Positions 16,830 to 26,818 of a DNA stretch of 33,228 nucleotides are shown here, one piece after another (the stretch's first letter is position 1; each line of letters opens with the position of its first letter). Location of the stretch: contig JAEKLZ010000200.1 of NCBI GenBank assembly GCA_019508225.1, forward strand, positions 1 through 33,228. The letters run 5' to 3'. The notes beneath the pieces are model-generated. The model was given only the letters and a program-made list of their open reading frames with translations. It searched no databases and was not told the origin of the DNA. Position numbers and translations under genes: made by a program. The DNA comes from Inquilinus limosus (lineage in GTDB: Bacteria > Pseudomonadota > Alphaproteobacteria > DSM-16000 > Inquilinaceae).

Positions 16830-17465
16830 CTACGCCACGATGCCGGCGTTGTTGAGATGGATGCGCGCGAACTGGGCATAGGTGCCGGCCAGGTCCAGCT
16901 CGATCCCCCCGGTGGCCTTGGTGGTGCCGCTGCCGATTTCGGCCAGCCGGTATTCGAAGCCCTTGGGCAGATCGATGCGGACGCGGTGCTCGGCGCCGGT
17001 CACCGGGTTGCGGATCGGCTCGCCCGTCACCTCGACCACGCCTGGCACGACGAACCGCCCGCGGCGCCGGTCGACGTCGATCTCGATCTCGATCGGCTCG
17101 AACAGGGGCTCGAGCCGGTTCGGCGACATGGCGGCGAACACCCACCACATCGTCGCCATGTCCTCGGTCTCCTGGCCGGTCATGATCTGGAGCAGCGCGT
17201 CGCGCTGGGCGGCGTTCGCCCGTTCGTCGATGATCAGCTGCATGATGCCGTTGCCGTGATGCACCGGCCCGGGCCAGCGATACAGGCCGACGGCCCGCAA
17301 CCCGTCGAGGCTGACGTCACCGAAATGCCCGCTCTCGATCAGGAAGCCGACCGCGGCACGGCAATGGCCATGTGTCGGTAGGTCGTTGAACTGGCAGGGA
17401 CAGCCATAGGAGCAGTTGCAGTTGGCGAGCTCCGTCGCCTTCAATTCCCACGTCACCATCGACAT
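16830..17465 (-). CDS. DUF1326 domain protein with CxCxxxCxC motif
   Basis: 211 residues from ATG 17465, chosen because GGGGAGG lies about 8 nt upstream; the frame is open to 17573. The N-terminus has the family hallmark ANCNCSYGCPCQFND with Cys16, 18, 22 and 24, then THGHCRAAVGFLI, and LYRWPGPVHHGNG. The remainder is a mixed beta domain with NRLEPLFEPIEIEIDVDRRRG. DUF1326 is of unknown function and is regularly found next to DUF2182, as here. The clustered Cys and His suggest metal or cofactor binding. No signal peptide from the chosen start, so probably cytoplasmic and acting with the membrane partner (inference). Confidence 0.9.
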   Translation of the reverse strand: MSMVTWELKATELANCNCSYGCPCQFNDLPTHGHCRAAVGFLIESGHFGDVSLDGLRAVGLYRWPGPVHHGNGIMQLIIDERANAAQRDALLQIMTGQETEDMATMWWVFAAMSPNRLEPLFEPIEIEIDVDRRRGRFVVPGVVEVTGEPIRNPVTGAEHRVRIDLPKGFEYRLAEIGSGTTKATGGIELDLAGTYAQFARIHLNNAGIVA

Positions 17466-17586
17466 CGCCTGGGCCTCCCCGAAGGACTCGCTGGAGCCGC
17501 CGCAACAATCGAACAAAACATAAAAAACTATTAAAATAATACGCTTGTTGCCGGGCGGCGGCAATGCCGCCATTCGGGCGATGTCT
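17466..17586. other. Intergenic region with AT-rich promoter segment
   Basis: An A/T stretch (about 17511-17545) unusual for this genome lies 45 to 80 nt upstream of the DUF1326 start and is the likely minus-strand promoter region. An imperfect hairpin at 17557-17571 (GGCGGCA, A, TGCCGCC) lies between the end of the moxR operon and this promoter and could help termination, but no T-run follows directly. Confidence 0.4.
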
Positions 17587-19665
17587 CTACCGTCCCTCGC
17601 GCCGCCAGGCGGCCATCAGCCCGCCGAGGCCGAGGAACAGGGCGATCAGCGGCGGCAGCAGCGGCGTCTCGGTCATGCCGGTGACGGTGTAGTCGCCATT
17701 GCCGCGCAGCCCGATCCAGCCGGCGCCGGACGCCGCCCGGTCCGGCCGGGTGCGGCGGATGCTGGGCACGCCGTCGGTGGCCAGCCAGGCGACGCCGCCG
17801 CCGCTGGCCTCGGTCACCGGCGCCAGCTTGTCGGTGACCGCCCGCATGTCGCTCAGTTCGGGCGGGTTCAGGGTGCCGACCACCGCCAGCGCGGTCATGT
17901 CGCCGTCGCTGATCCGGTAGATGCCCGGCCCCTGGGCGTTGACCCGGCCGGTATAAAGGCCGGGCGAAGCCTCGCTCAGCTGCTCGCTCTGGGTCTTGCC
18001 GTCCGGGTCGGTCACCGTGACCGGCGGGTTGCTCTGGTCCAGGGTGCGGCGGCGGATCTCGATGCGCTGGCCCGCCGCCTCGGCGCGCAGCACATTCTCC
18101 TCCAGCTCCGGCTCGCGCATCAGCCAATGGGCCAGGCGGCGCAGCAGCTCGGCCTGCGGGCCGCCGCCCTCGAAGCCGCGGCTCCACAGCCAGATCTGGT
18201 CCGACGCCATCTGCGCCACCCGGCCCTCGCCGACCCGGTTGAGGATCAGGAGCGGCCGGCCGCCGGCCCCGGTCATCACCACATTGCCGCCATGCGGCAC
18301 CACGTCGATCTGGCGGAACCAGCGGCCCCAGCTCGGGCCGCCGCCGGGGCCGCCGGTGGAGCCCTCCAGCGTCGCCGTCACCGGATGGCGCTGGCCCAGC
18401 TCGGTCACCGTCGGGCGGAATCCCTGCTCGATCACGTCGCCGGTCGGTTCGGCTGGCAGGATGTTGCCGATCGGCGTCCGGTACAGGCTCAGCGGCTCGG
18501 CGAAGGCCTCGCCCGAGACCTCGAGGAAGGCGCCGCCCTCCTGCACGTAGCGGGCGATGTTGCCGAGATACAGGTTGGGCAGCACCCCCATCCGCTTGTA
18601 GCGGTCGAAGATGATGAGGTCGAAATCCTTGAGGTTGGTCTCGAACAGCTCGCGGATCGGGAAGGAGATCAGCGACAGCTCGTTGATCGGGGTGCCGTCC
18701 TGCTTCTCCGGCGGCCGCAGGATGGTGAAGTGCACCAGGTCGACCGAGGGGTCGGATTTCAGGATGTTGCGCCAGGTGCGCTCGCCCGGATGCGGCTCGC
18801 CCGAGACCAGCAGCACGCGCAGCCGGTCGCGCACGCCGTTGACGACGATGGCGGCGCGGTTGTTGGCCTGGCTCAGCTCGCCCGGCAGCCCCTCGACCGC
18901 GAATTCGAACACGGTCGGGCCGCCATGGTCGAGGCGGAAGGTCACCTGCGTGTCGCGCCCGACCGGCAGCTGCAGCGCCTCCGGCGCGCCTGCGTCCTTG
19001 GTCGCGGTGACGGTGGCGACGGCGCCGGGTTCGGCCTTCGGCAGGTCGTCGACCCGCAGGGTCACGGTGACGTCCTGGCCGACCAGGCCGAAGCTCGGCG
19101 CCTGGGCCACGACGATGCGGCGGTCGAACTCGTCCGGCCGGCCGGTCAGCAGCGTGTGCACCGGGCCGAAGGAGGTGCGGACCGACGGGTCGGTCGGCAC
19201 GTCGTGGACCTGGCCGTCGGTGACCAGGATGGCGCCGGCCAGCCGCCGCCGCGGCACGTCGGCCGTGGCCGCGCCCAGCGCCTCGAACAGATGGGTCTCG
19301 TCCAGCGGCGCGTTGGCGCCCTCGCCGACGGTGACGAAGCGGGTGTCGAGATCCGGGAAGTCGGCCAGCTTGGCGCGCAGGTCGGCCACGGCGGCGTCGA
19401 TCCGGGCCGGCCGGTCCTCGATCTGGTCGGAGGGTGAGCGGTCGACCACCACCACGGCGACGTCGTGGATCGGGTCGCGCTTCTCCTCCACCAGCGACGG
19501 GTTCAGCAGGGCGGCGGCGATGGCGAGGAAGGCGAGGGCGCGCCAGCCCAGCCCCGGCGCGCGGCGCCAGGCGCCGACCAGCAGCGCCAGCACCGCGAGG
19601 CCGAACAAGGGCCCGAGGACCGTCCAGGGGAGTAGAGGGGCGAGAGCGACGGAGGCGGCGTCCAT
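17587..19665 (-). CDS. Membrane protein with degenerate VWA and GATase1-like domains (last gene of moxR operon)
   Basis: About 692 residues; ATG 19665 is used here, and a GTG at 19671 overlapping the previous stop (GTGA) would add two. Two N-terminal membrane helices (LLPWTVLGPLFGLAVLALLV and ALAFLAIAAALLNPSL) are followed by a domain opening VAVVVVDRSPSD, where D-x-S-x-S is the start of a VWA MIDAS. Around 255-400 the LRVLLVSGEPHPGERTWRNI and DFDLIIFDRYKRMG segments fit the putative glutamine-amidotransferase-like fold seen in such proteins. A C-terminal helix (PLLPPLIALFLGLGGLMAAW) ends with a basic tail. A large exported/periplasmic part anchored at both ends is likely. Function unknown. 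Confidence 0.85.
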   Translation of the reverse strand: MDAASVALAPLLPWTVLGPLFGLAVLALLVGAWRRAPGLGWRALAFLAIAAALLNPSLVEEKRDPIHDVAVVVVDRSPSDQIEDRPARIDAAVADLRAKLADFPDLDTRFVTVGEGANAPLDETHLFEALGAATADVPRRRLAGAILVTDGQVHDVPTDPSVRTSFGPVHTLLTGRPDEFDRRIVVAQAPSFGLVGQDVTVTLRVDDLPKAEPGAVATVTATKDAGAPEALQLPVGRDTQVTFRLDHGGPTVFEFAVEGLPGELSQANNRAAIVVNGVRDRLRVLLVSGEPHPGERTWRNILKSDPSVDLVHFTILRPPEKQDGTPINELSLISFPIRELFETNLKDFDLIIFDRYKRMGVLPNLYLGNIARYVQEGGAFLEVSGEAFAEPLSLYRTPIGNILPAEPTGDVIEQGFRPTVTELGQRHPVTATLEGSTGGPGGGPSWGRWFRQIDVVPHGGNVVMTGAGGRPLLILNRVGEGRVAQMASDQIWLWSRGFEGGGPQAELLRRLAHWLMREPELEENVLRAEAAGQRIEIRRRTLDQSNPPVTVTDPDGKTQSEQLSEASPGLYTGRVNAQGPGIYRISDGDMTALAVVGTLNPPELSDMRAVTDKLAPVTEASGGGVAWLATDGVPSIRRTRPDRAASGAGWIGLRGNGDYTVTGMTETPLLPPLIALFLGLGGLMAAWRREGR

Positions 19666-19667
19666 AT

Positions 19668-22424
19668 TCACTGCCCCAGCCGTTCCAGGATGGCCGGCAC
19701 ATGCACCTGGTCCGACTTGTAGTTGCCGGTCAGGGCGTACATCACCAGGTTGACGCCGAAGCGATAGGCCATCTCGCGCTGGCGCTCGCCGCCCGGCACC
19801 ACCGGCAGCATCGGCGCGCCGCTGGCGCCGACGGCCCAGGCGCCGGCCCAGTCATTGGCGCCGATGATGATGGTCGAGACGCCGTCATTGACCGTGGCGT
19901 CCGCGGTCTCCACCCACAGGTCGCCGCCGGTGTAGCGGCCGGGGAAATCCTGCATCAGGTAGAAGGCGCGGGTCAGGATGTGGTCCGGCGGCACCGGCGT
20001 CAGCGGCGGGATGTCCAGGCCCTGGGTCAGCTCGCGCAGCTTCTCGGCGCCCGGCCCGGCCAGCGCGCCGCTGCCGCCCATCGCCTGGTCGCGGGTGTCG
20101 AAGAAGATGGTGCCGCCAGTGCGCAGGAAGGCGTTCAGCTTGCCGATCGCGGCGTCGGACAGGGCCGGCTGCCCCGGCGTCACCGGCCAGTACAGCAGCG
20201 GAAAGAAGGCCAACTCATCGCTCTCGACATTGATGCCGACGGCGCCCTCGGCATCGACCGAGGTGCGGTCGCGCAGCACCTGGGCCAGGCCCTCCAGCCC
20301 GGCCTGGCTGATGCTGTCGACATCCTGCTGCCCGGTCTCGACATAGGCCAGGCGGACATGGTTGGCCATGGCGATGGTGCGGCTGTCGTCCTGCGCCCGC
20401 ACCGGGCCGGGCGACAGCAGCGATGCGGCGACGGCGCCGGCCAGCAGCAGCGACGCCGTGGCGCTGCGCCGCGGCGGGGTCAGCAAGCCGCGCAGGAACA
20501 GGGCGATCAGCCCGTCCAGGATCAGCAGCCCCAGGGCCAGGGCGAAGATCCAGGGCCGCAGGTCGATCTCGGCAGGGGCCTCATAGCCCGACACCGAGAC
20601 GCCGGCCGGCAGGTCGGCGATCGGCTCCAGCCCGGTTACGGCGGATCCGAGATTGAGGGCGCGGCGGCTGTCCTCGGTGCCGTAGAAGCCGGGCGGATGC
20701 TCCGGCCCCGGCACGGTGCTGGCGAAGAGCGGACCGGCGATCGGCAGAGCCAGCGGCGGCGGCGGCACCAGTCGGCCCAGCCCGTCCAGCAGCCGGACCG
20801 GCGGCAGGCTGGCCTGACCGCTGTCGCCGCCGATGCCGCTGCCCAGCGCCACCAGGCGGCGCAGCATGTCGACGAACAGGCCGGAGAAGGCGAGGTTCGA
20901 CCAGGCCGGCCCGGCGGTGGTGTGGACCAGCACCAGCCAGCCGCGGCCGCGCTTCTCGGCGGTGACGATCGGGGTGCCGTCGGTCAGCCGGGCCCAGGTC
21001 TTGTCGGCCAGGTCCGGCGACGGATCGGCCAGCACCTGGCGCTGGATGCGGACGTCGTCGGGCAGGACCAGCCCCTGGAACGGTGTGGACGCATCGAACG
21101 GCGCCAGCGGCATCGGCGCGGTCCAGGACATGGCGCCGGACAGGGTGCGGTCGCCGAAGCGCAGCGGCACCGGCACCAGCGGGTCCGGATTGGCCGCCAG
21201 GATCGGCCCGGCGAAGCGGATCAGGGCGCCGCCGCCCTCCATCCAGCGCTCCGCGGCCTGGCGGTCGGCCTCGGTCGACAGGGTGCCGTCGGGCAGCAGC
21301 AGGGCGGCCAGCCGGTCGGTCGGCTGGGTGCCGCCCAGCAGGTCGGCGACGCTGCCGCGGCGGATCTCGGCGAAGGGCTCCAGCGCCCGCTGCAGATAGA
21401 AGCTCTCGGTCAGCAGCGGCTGGGCCCGGGCGGTGTCCTGCGGCGTGGCCAGGCCGACCGGCCGGCGGCGCCAGCGCTCGTCGACCAGCACCGTGGCGCC
21501 GGCCGTGGTCTCGCCCTCGATCGACACCGCGGTGATGGCGTTGCGTGCGGTCGAGGGCAGGTCGAACCGGGCCTCGGCCTGGCGCTGCCCGGCGGGAAAG
21601 CGGATCTCGGTGCGGGCCAGCGGGCGGCCGTCCTCGGCCGTGGCGCGCAGCACCAGCGGCGCATCGCCGATGGCGGCGGCGCGCTTCACCGGCACGGTCA
21701 GGGCGGTGTCGATCACCTGCGGCGCGCCGACCAGATGGGCCAGGTCGAAGGCCGGCGGGGCCAGCACCTGCAGGCTGCCGAAGCGCTGCAGCCGGGCGGC
21801 GAAGTCGCGTATCCCGGCCGCCTCGCCCTCGGATGTGATGCCGTCGCTGGCCCAGACGACATGGGCGGAGCCGGGCAGGCGCAGCGCGTCGGCCGCCTTC
21901 AGCGCCGCCGCCCGGTCGGTCGGCCAGGGGCTGGGCGCCAAGCTGTCGATCAGGCCGCGGGCCTCGCCCGGGCGCAGCAGCCGGCTGGCCGCCACCGGCT
22001 CGCCCGGGGCGGTCGGCGCGGTGGCCAGCAGCACCAGGTCGCGACCGGCACGCTCGGCCTTGTCGATGGCGCTGCGCAGGGCCTCCTGCCGCTGCGGCCA
22101 GCCCTTGCCGGAGGCCCAGCCATTGTCGACCACCAGCAGCACCGGGCCGCTGCCGGGCAGGGCGGAGCCGGGATTCAGCACCGGATGGGCCAGGGCGATG
22201 ATGATCACGGCGGCCAGGGCCAGGCGCAGCAGCATCAGCCACCACGGCATCCGCTCCGGCGTCTCCTCCTGCGCCTGCAGGCCCAGCAGCAGGCGGATGG
22301 CGGGGAAGCTCAGGCGCCGCGGCGCCGGCGGCGTGACCCGCAGCAGCCAGTAGATCACCGGCAGCAGGATCAGCGCCGCCAGGATGGCAGGTGCCAGGAA
22401 GACGAGGCCGGCGATTGTCACCAT
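19668..22424 (-). CDS. BatA N-terminal / DUF4159 membrane protein
   Basis: 918 residues. The N-terminus (FLAPAILAALILLPVIYWLL, then FPAIRLLLGLQAQEETP, then WWLMLLRLALAAVIIIALA) is the BatA aerotolerance-regulator N-terminal pattern. A VWA-like region follows, opening GPVLLVVDNGWASG. After a long middle region come two more hydrophobic segments (about 630-690), then the DUF4159 domain (about 700-918: HVRLAYVETGQQDVDSIS, FPLLYWPVTPGQPALSD, GGTIFFDTRDQAM, LTRAFYLMQDFPGRY). It is the third gene of the moxR operon. The start lies 7 nt after the DUF58 stop, within a 14-bp tandem duplication. Confidence 0.9.
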   Translation of the reverse strand: MVTIAGLVFLAPAILAALILLPVIYWLLRVTPPAPRRLSFPAIRLLLGLQAQEETPERMPWWLMLLRLALAAVIIIALAHPVLNPGSALPGSGPVLLVVDNGWASGKGWPQRQEALRSAIDKAERAGRDLVLLATAPTAPGEPVAASRLLRPGEARGLIDSLAPSPWPTDRAAALKAADALRLPGSAHVVWASDGITSEGEAAGIRDFAARLQRFGSLQVLAPPAFDLAHLVGAPQVIDTALTVPVKRAAAIGDAPLVLRATAEDGRPLARTEIRFPAGQRQAEARFDLPSTARNAITAVSIEGETTAGATVLVDERWRRRPVGLATPQDTARAQPLLTESFYLQRALEPFAEIRRGSVADLLGGTQPTDRLAALLLPDGTLSTEADRQAAERWMEGGGALIRFAGPILAANPDPLVPVPLRFGDRTLSGAMSWTAPMPLAPFDASTPFQGLVLPDDVRIQRQVLADPSPDLADKTWARLTDGTPIVTAEKRGRGWLVLVHTTAGPAWSNLAFSGLFVDMLRRLVALGSGIGGDSGQASLPPVRLLDGLGRLVPPPPLALPIAGPLFASTVPGPEHPPGFYGTEDSRRALNLGSAVTGLEPIADLPAGVSVSGYEAPAEIDLRPWIFALALGLLILDGLIALFLRGLLTPPRRSATASLLLAGAVAASLLSPGPVRAQDDSRTIAMANHVRLAYVETGQQDVDSISQAGLEGLAQVLRDRTSVDAEGAVGINVESDELAFFPLLYWPVTPGQPALSDAAIGKLNAFLRTGGTIFFDTRDQAMGGSGALAGPGAEKLRELTQGLDIPPLTPVPPDHILTRAFYLMQDFPGRYTGGDLWVETADATVNDGVSTIIIGANDWAGAWAVGASGAPMLPVVPGGERQREMAYRFGVNLVMYALTGNYKSDQVHVPAILERLGQ

Positions 22425-22442
22425 CTGGGCGTCACCATCTGG
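22417..22442 (-). repeat. 12-nt tandem direct repeat (period 14) at gene junction
   Basis: GTCACCATCTGG occurs at 22417-22428 and 22431-22442. On the minus strand one copy carries the DUF58 stop codon and the other the DUF4159 start codon. Confidence 0.8.
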
Positions 22443-23346
22443 CCCTGCCGGTCGCGGCGCCGGACATCACGCCCCATAGGCTCAAGAGCGCCGCCTCGGC
22501 CGATTTGTCGGTGCGGTGCACGGCGAAGCTCCAGCCGGCGCGGCGGGCGATCGCCATCAGCCCGTCCTGATGCTCGGCCAGGCGCTCGCGATAGGCGTCA
22601 CGCACCGAACGGACCCGCGGAATCAGGGCCGACTCGACCTCCTCGATGCCCTCGAAGCGGATGCGGCCCTCGAAGGGCAGCGTCGCCTCGGCCGGGTCGA
22701 GCACCTGCAGGATATGGCCGCGCACGCCGCGGGCGGCATAGGCGGCGACCGAAGCGCCGAACTCGTCGAGCGGGGCCAGGCAGTCGCCCAGCAGCACCAT
22801 GGCGGCGTGGCGCGGCACCCGCATCTCCCACGGCACCGCCTTGCTGGCGTCGTCCACGGTGCCGCGGTCCAGCGCTGCGGCCAGGCGCAGCAGGCTGGCC
22901 CGGCCGGTCGCCGGCGGGGTGTCGCCGCCGATCAGCGCCACCCGCTCGCCGGCGCGGTTCAGCAGCGAGCCGAGCGCGAGCAGCAGCACCTCGGCGCGCT
23001 CGCGCTTGGTCGGCAGCGATCGGGCCGAGCGGTAATCCATCGACGGCGATGCGTCGCGCCACAGCCAGGCGGTCTGCACCGCGGCCCATTCGGTCTCGCG
23101 GTGGAACAGCCCCTCGGACTTGCCGGACTGGCGCCAGTCGATCCGGCCGACCGGCTCGCCCGCCTGGTAGCGGCGGAACTGCCAGAAGCTCTCGCCGACG
23201 CCGACCCGGCGGCGGCCGTGCACGCCCTGGGCCACGGTCGATGCGACGCGGTCGGCGGCGATCAGCAGCGGCGGCAGCGTCGCCGCCAGCGCATCGGCCG
23301 CCTTCCGCCGCTCGGCGCTTGTCAGGGGGGGAGATCCGGCGGCCAC
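22432..23346 (-). CDS. DUF58 domain protein
   Basis: 304 residues from GTG 23346, which has TGAGG about 5 nt upstream and lies 7 nt after the moxR stop; an ATG at 23406 is possible but its extra residues merely shadow the end of moxR. The DUF58 signature is clear: GRRRVGVGESFWQFRRYQAGEPVGRIDWRQSGKS, then the VWA-like core TAWLWRDASPSMDY with D-x-S-x-S. DUF58 proteins nearly always follow moxR and carry a VWA-type domain thought to be acted on by the AAA+ partner. The C-terminal end IARRAGWSFAVHRTDKSAEAAL is typical. Confidence 0.92.
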   Translation of the reverse strand: MAAGSPPLTSAERRKAADALAATLPPLLIAADRVASTVAQGVHGRRRVGVGESFWQFRRYQAGEPVGRIDWRQSGKSEGLFHRETEWAAVQTAWLWRDASPSMDYRSARSLPTKRERAEVLLLALGSLLNRAGERVALIGGDTPPATGRASLLRLAAALDRGTVDDASKAVPWEMRVPRHAAMVLLGDCLAPLDEFGASVAAYAARGVRGHILQVLDPAEATLPFEGRIRFEGIEEVESALIPRVRSVRDAYRERLAEHQDGLMAIARRAGWSFAVHRTDKSAEAALLSLWGVMSGAATGRARW

Positions 23347-23353
23347 CGCGGCC

Positions 23354-24361
<1,008 letters not shown>

Positions 24362-24406
24362 GGGCGTGCCGCTCTGCCGGTGAACTGACGGATCTATTGC
24401 AAGAGT

Positions 24407-24970
24407 ATGGCGGAATTGAGCGACGGCGAGTCCAAGAAAACGCAACCGGCCCAGGCGCAGTCTGACGCAGGCGCCGCGCTGGCCGGCGTGCGGCGCGACC
24501 CCACCGCGGCAGACGAGGCCTATGACATCCGCATCGGCCGCGACGGCACCTGGTATTATCACGGCAGCCCGATCCGCCGCCTGCCCCTGGTCAAGCTGTT
24601 CGCCACCGTGCTGCGGCGCGACGCCGCCGGCGACTATTGGCTGATCACCCCGGCCGAGCGCGGGCGGATCACGGTCGACGATGCGCCCTTCGTCGCCGTG
24701 GCGGTGGAGGTGGCGGGCACGGGCGAGGACCAGGTCCTGACCTTCCGCACCAATCTCGATCATGTCCGCGAGGCCGGGCCGGAGCACCCGATCCGCGTCG
24801 CCTTCGCAGCCAACACCGGCGAGCCGTCGCCCTATATCCGGATCGCCGAGGGGCTCGACGCGCTGCTGTCGCGCCCGGTGTTCTACGAGCTGGCCGAGCT
24901 CGCCGTCGCCCGGGATGGCCGGATGGGGGTGTGGAGCCACCGGACATTCTTCCCGCTGGACCAGGCGTGA
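24407..24970 (+). CDS. DUF1285 domain protein
   Basis: 187 residues starting MAELSDGESKK. Typical DUF1285 segments are DIRIGRDGTWYYHGSPIRRLPLVKLFATVL, YWLITPAERGRITVDDAPFVA, and the last third with the RPVFYELAELAV segment. Function unknown; it is a conserved soluble alphaproteobacterial protein with a beta-rich fold. Its stop overlaps the GTG start of the Nudix gene by 4 nt, so it heads the DUF1285-nudix-cca operon. Confidence 0.9.
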   Translation: MAELSDGESKKTQPAQAQSDAGAALAGVRRDPTAADEAYDIRIGRDGTWYYHGSPIRRLPLVKLFATVLRRDAAGDYWLITPAERGRITVDDAPFVAVAVEVAGTGEDQVLTFRTNLDHVREAGPEHPIRVAFAANTGEPSPYIRIAEGLDALLSRPVFYELAELAVARDGRMGVWSHRTFFPLDQA

Positions 24971-25584
24971 GCGGCGCCGAACCGCCCCCGTCCGTCGCCG
25001 ATCTGGACCGGCTGCGACGCTACCGGCCGCATCTCTCCCGCGGCGACCACGACCTGAACCCGGACCTGAAGCCGCTGGCGAGCCTGCGGCCGGCGGCGGT
25101 GCTGGTGCCGATCGTCCGGCGGCCGGAGGGCGACACCATCCTGCTGACCCTGCGCACGCCGCACCTGACCGCCCATGCCGGCCAGATCGCCTTTCCCGGC
25201 GGCGGCATCGATGCCGGCGACACCGACCCGCTGGCGGCGGCGCTGCGTGAGACCGAGGAGGAGATCGGCCTGCCGCGGGCGAAGGTCGAGATCGTCGGGC
25301 GGCTCGACACCTATGTCAGCCGCACCGGCTTCGAGATCCAGCCCTTCATCGGCCTGCTGACGCCGCCCCTGGAGATGGCGCCCGATCCGTTCGAGGTGGC
25401 GGAGATCTTCGAGGTGCCGCTGGCCTTCATCCTGGCCCCGGCCAACCCGAAGCTGCACCGCATCACCGTGCAGGGGGTCGAGCGGCAGTATTACGCCTTC
25501 CCCTATCGCGACCGCTATGTCTGGGGCGTGACCGCGGGCATCCTGAGGAATCTGCGCGACGTGCTGCTCGGGACCGCCGAATGA
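24967..25584 (+). CDS. Nudix hydrolase, CoA pyrophosphatase type (NudL-like)
   Basis: 205 residues from GTG 24967, which overlaps the upstream stop. The Nudix box runs through PGGGIDAGDTDPLAAALRET and on into EEEIGL (about 77-102), with the RETEEEIG catalytic core. The preceding LTLRTPHLTAHAGQIAFPGG is the extra CoA-pyrophosphatase signature of the NudL/CoAse group. It probably hydrolyses CoA or its derivatives to 3',5'-ADP and 4'-phosphopantetheine. It is followed by cca with a 4-nt overlap, a conserved alphaproteobacterial pairing. Confidence 0.93.
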   Translation: MSGAEPPPSVADLDRLRRYRPHLSRGDHDLNPDLKPLASLRPAAVLVPIVRRPEGDTILLTLRTPHLTAHAGQIAFPGGGIDAGDTDPLAAALRETEEEIGLPRAKVEIVGRLDTYVSRTGFEIQPFIGLLTPPLEMAPDPFEVAEIFEVPLAFILAPANPKLHRITVQGVERQYYAFPYRDRYVWGVTAGILRNLRDVLLGTAE

Positions 25585-26783
25585 CGACACCCCATCGATT
25601 GTCGCCGCTGCCCGGCTGGGCCACCGACCCCGCCGCCCGGGCGGTGATCAACGCCCTGTCGATCCCGGGCTTCGACCCGCGCTTCGTCGGCGGCTGCGTC
25701 CGCAACGCGCTGCTCGGCCGCGACGCGGCGGATGTCGACATCGCCACGCCGCTCAAGCCCGAAGCGGTGATGGTGGCGCTGCACAATGCCGGGCTCGGCG
25801 TCATTCCGACCGGGCTGCAGCACGGCACGGTCACCGCCCGGTCGCATGGCAGGAGCTTCGAGATCACCACGCTCCGGGTCGATGTCGAGACCGACGGCCG
25901 CCACGCCATCGTCGAGTTCACCGCCGACTGGCGGGCCGATGCGGCGCGGCGCGACTTCACCATGAACGCGCTGTCGGCCGATCCTGAAGGCGCGGTGCAC
26001 GACTATTTCGGCGGGGTGGCGGACGCGCTGGCCGGCCGGGTCCGCTTCGTCGGCGACCCGGCGCAGCGTATCGCCGAGGACGCCTTGCGCATCCTGCGCT
26101 TCTTCCGCTTCCACGCCCATTACGGCCAGGGCGAGCTCGACCCGGCGGCGCTGGCCGCCTGCGCCGCCGCCGTCGACCGCCTGGACCGGTTGTCGGGCGA
26201 GCGGGTGCAGGCCGAGCTCCTGAAGCTGCTGGCCGCGCCCGACCCGGTGCCGGTCTGGCGGGCGATGGTCGAGGCCGGCATCGCCCGGCATGTGATCGGC
26301 GAGGATGGCGACATCGCCCGGCTGCAGGGGCTGGTCCGGGTCGCGCCCGGCGCCGACCCGCTGCTGCGGCTGGCGGCGCTGCTGCGCGGCGACGCGGCGG
26401 CGGTGGCGGCGCGGCTGAAGCTGTCGAATGACGAGCGCGACCGGCTGGTCGGGCTGCGGGACAGCACGCTCGACACCGCGCCGGACGAGACCGGGGTGCG
26501 GCTCCTCCTGTACCGGCACGGCCGGGCCGGCGGCCGCGACCGCATCCGCCTGGCCTGGGCCGCGGCACCGAAGCGCTGGAGCTTCAAGCGCGCTTTGGCG
26601 GCGCTGGAGAAGGAGCATGTGCCGACCCTGCCGGTGCGCGGCCGCGATGTGGTCGCTCTCGGCGTGTCCGGCCCCGCCGTCGGCCGGGCCCTGGCCGAGG
26701 TCGAGCGCTGGTGGATCGCCCAGGGCCTGCGCCCCGGCCGCGACGAGAGCCTGGACCGGCTGCGGGAGCTGGCCGGGGTCTAG
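25581..26783 (+). CDS. cca: CCA tRNA nucleotidyltransferase (poly(A) polymerase-like class II)
   Basis: 400 residues. Class II nucleotidyltransferase motifs: FVGGCVRNALLGRDAADVDI (GGxxR at 37-42 region, catalytic Asp51 and Asp53), RRDFTMNAL (123-131), GGVADALAGRVRFVG, and the RIAEDALRILRFFRF motif (163-177) that selects ATP/CTP. The C-terminal half is helical and basic. It adds or repairs the 3' CCA of tRNAs. The start ATG overlaps the nudix stop (ATGA). Alphaproteobacterial Cca of this size normally follows a CoA pyrophosphatase gene. Confidence 0.95.
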   Translation: MTTPHRLSPLPGWATDPAARAVINALSIPGFDPRFVGGCVRNALLGRDAADVDIATPLKPEAVMVALHNAGLGVIPTGLQHGTVTARSHGRSFEITTLRVDVETDGRHAIVEFTADWRADAARRDFTMNALSADPEGAVHDYFGGVADALAGRVRFVGDPAQRIAEDALRILRFFRFHAHYGQGELDPAALAACAAAVDRLDRLSGERVQAELLKLLAAPDPVPVWRAMVEAGIARHVIGEDGDIARLQGLVRVAPGADPLLRLAALLRGDAAAVAARLKLSNDERDRLVGLRDSTLDTAPDETGVRLLLYRHGRAGGRDRIRLAWAAAPKRWSFKRALAALEKEHVPTLPVRGRDVVALGVSGPAVGRALAEVERWWIAQGLRPGRDESLDRLRELAGV

Positions 26784-26818
26784 GAGATCGCGGGGCACAC
26801 CGCAGCGGCGTAGCGCCC

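Noticed and set aside
17557-17571. Hairpin GGCGGCA/TGCCGCC as an intrinsic terminator of the moxR operon
   Set aside because: Loop would be too small, and no T-run follows directly; kept only as a remark in the intergenic entry.
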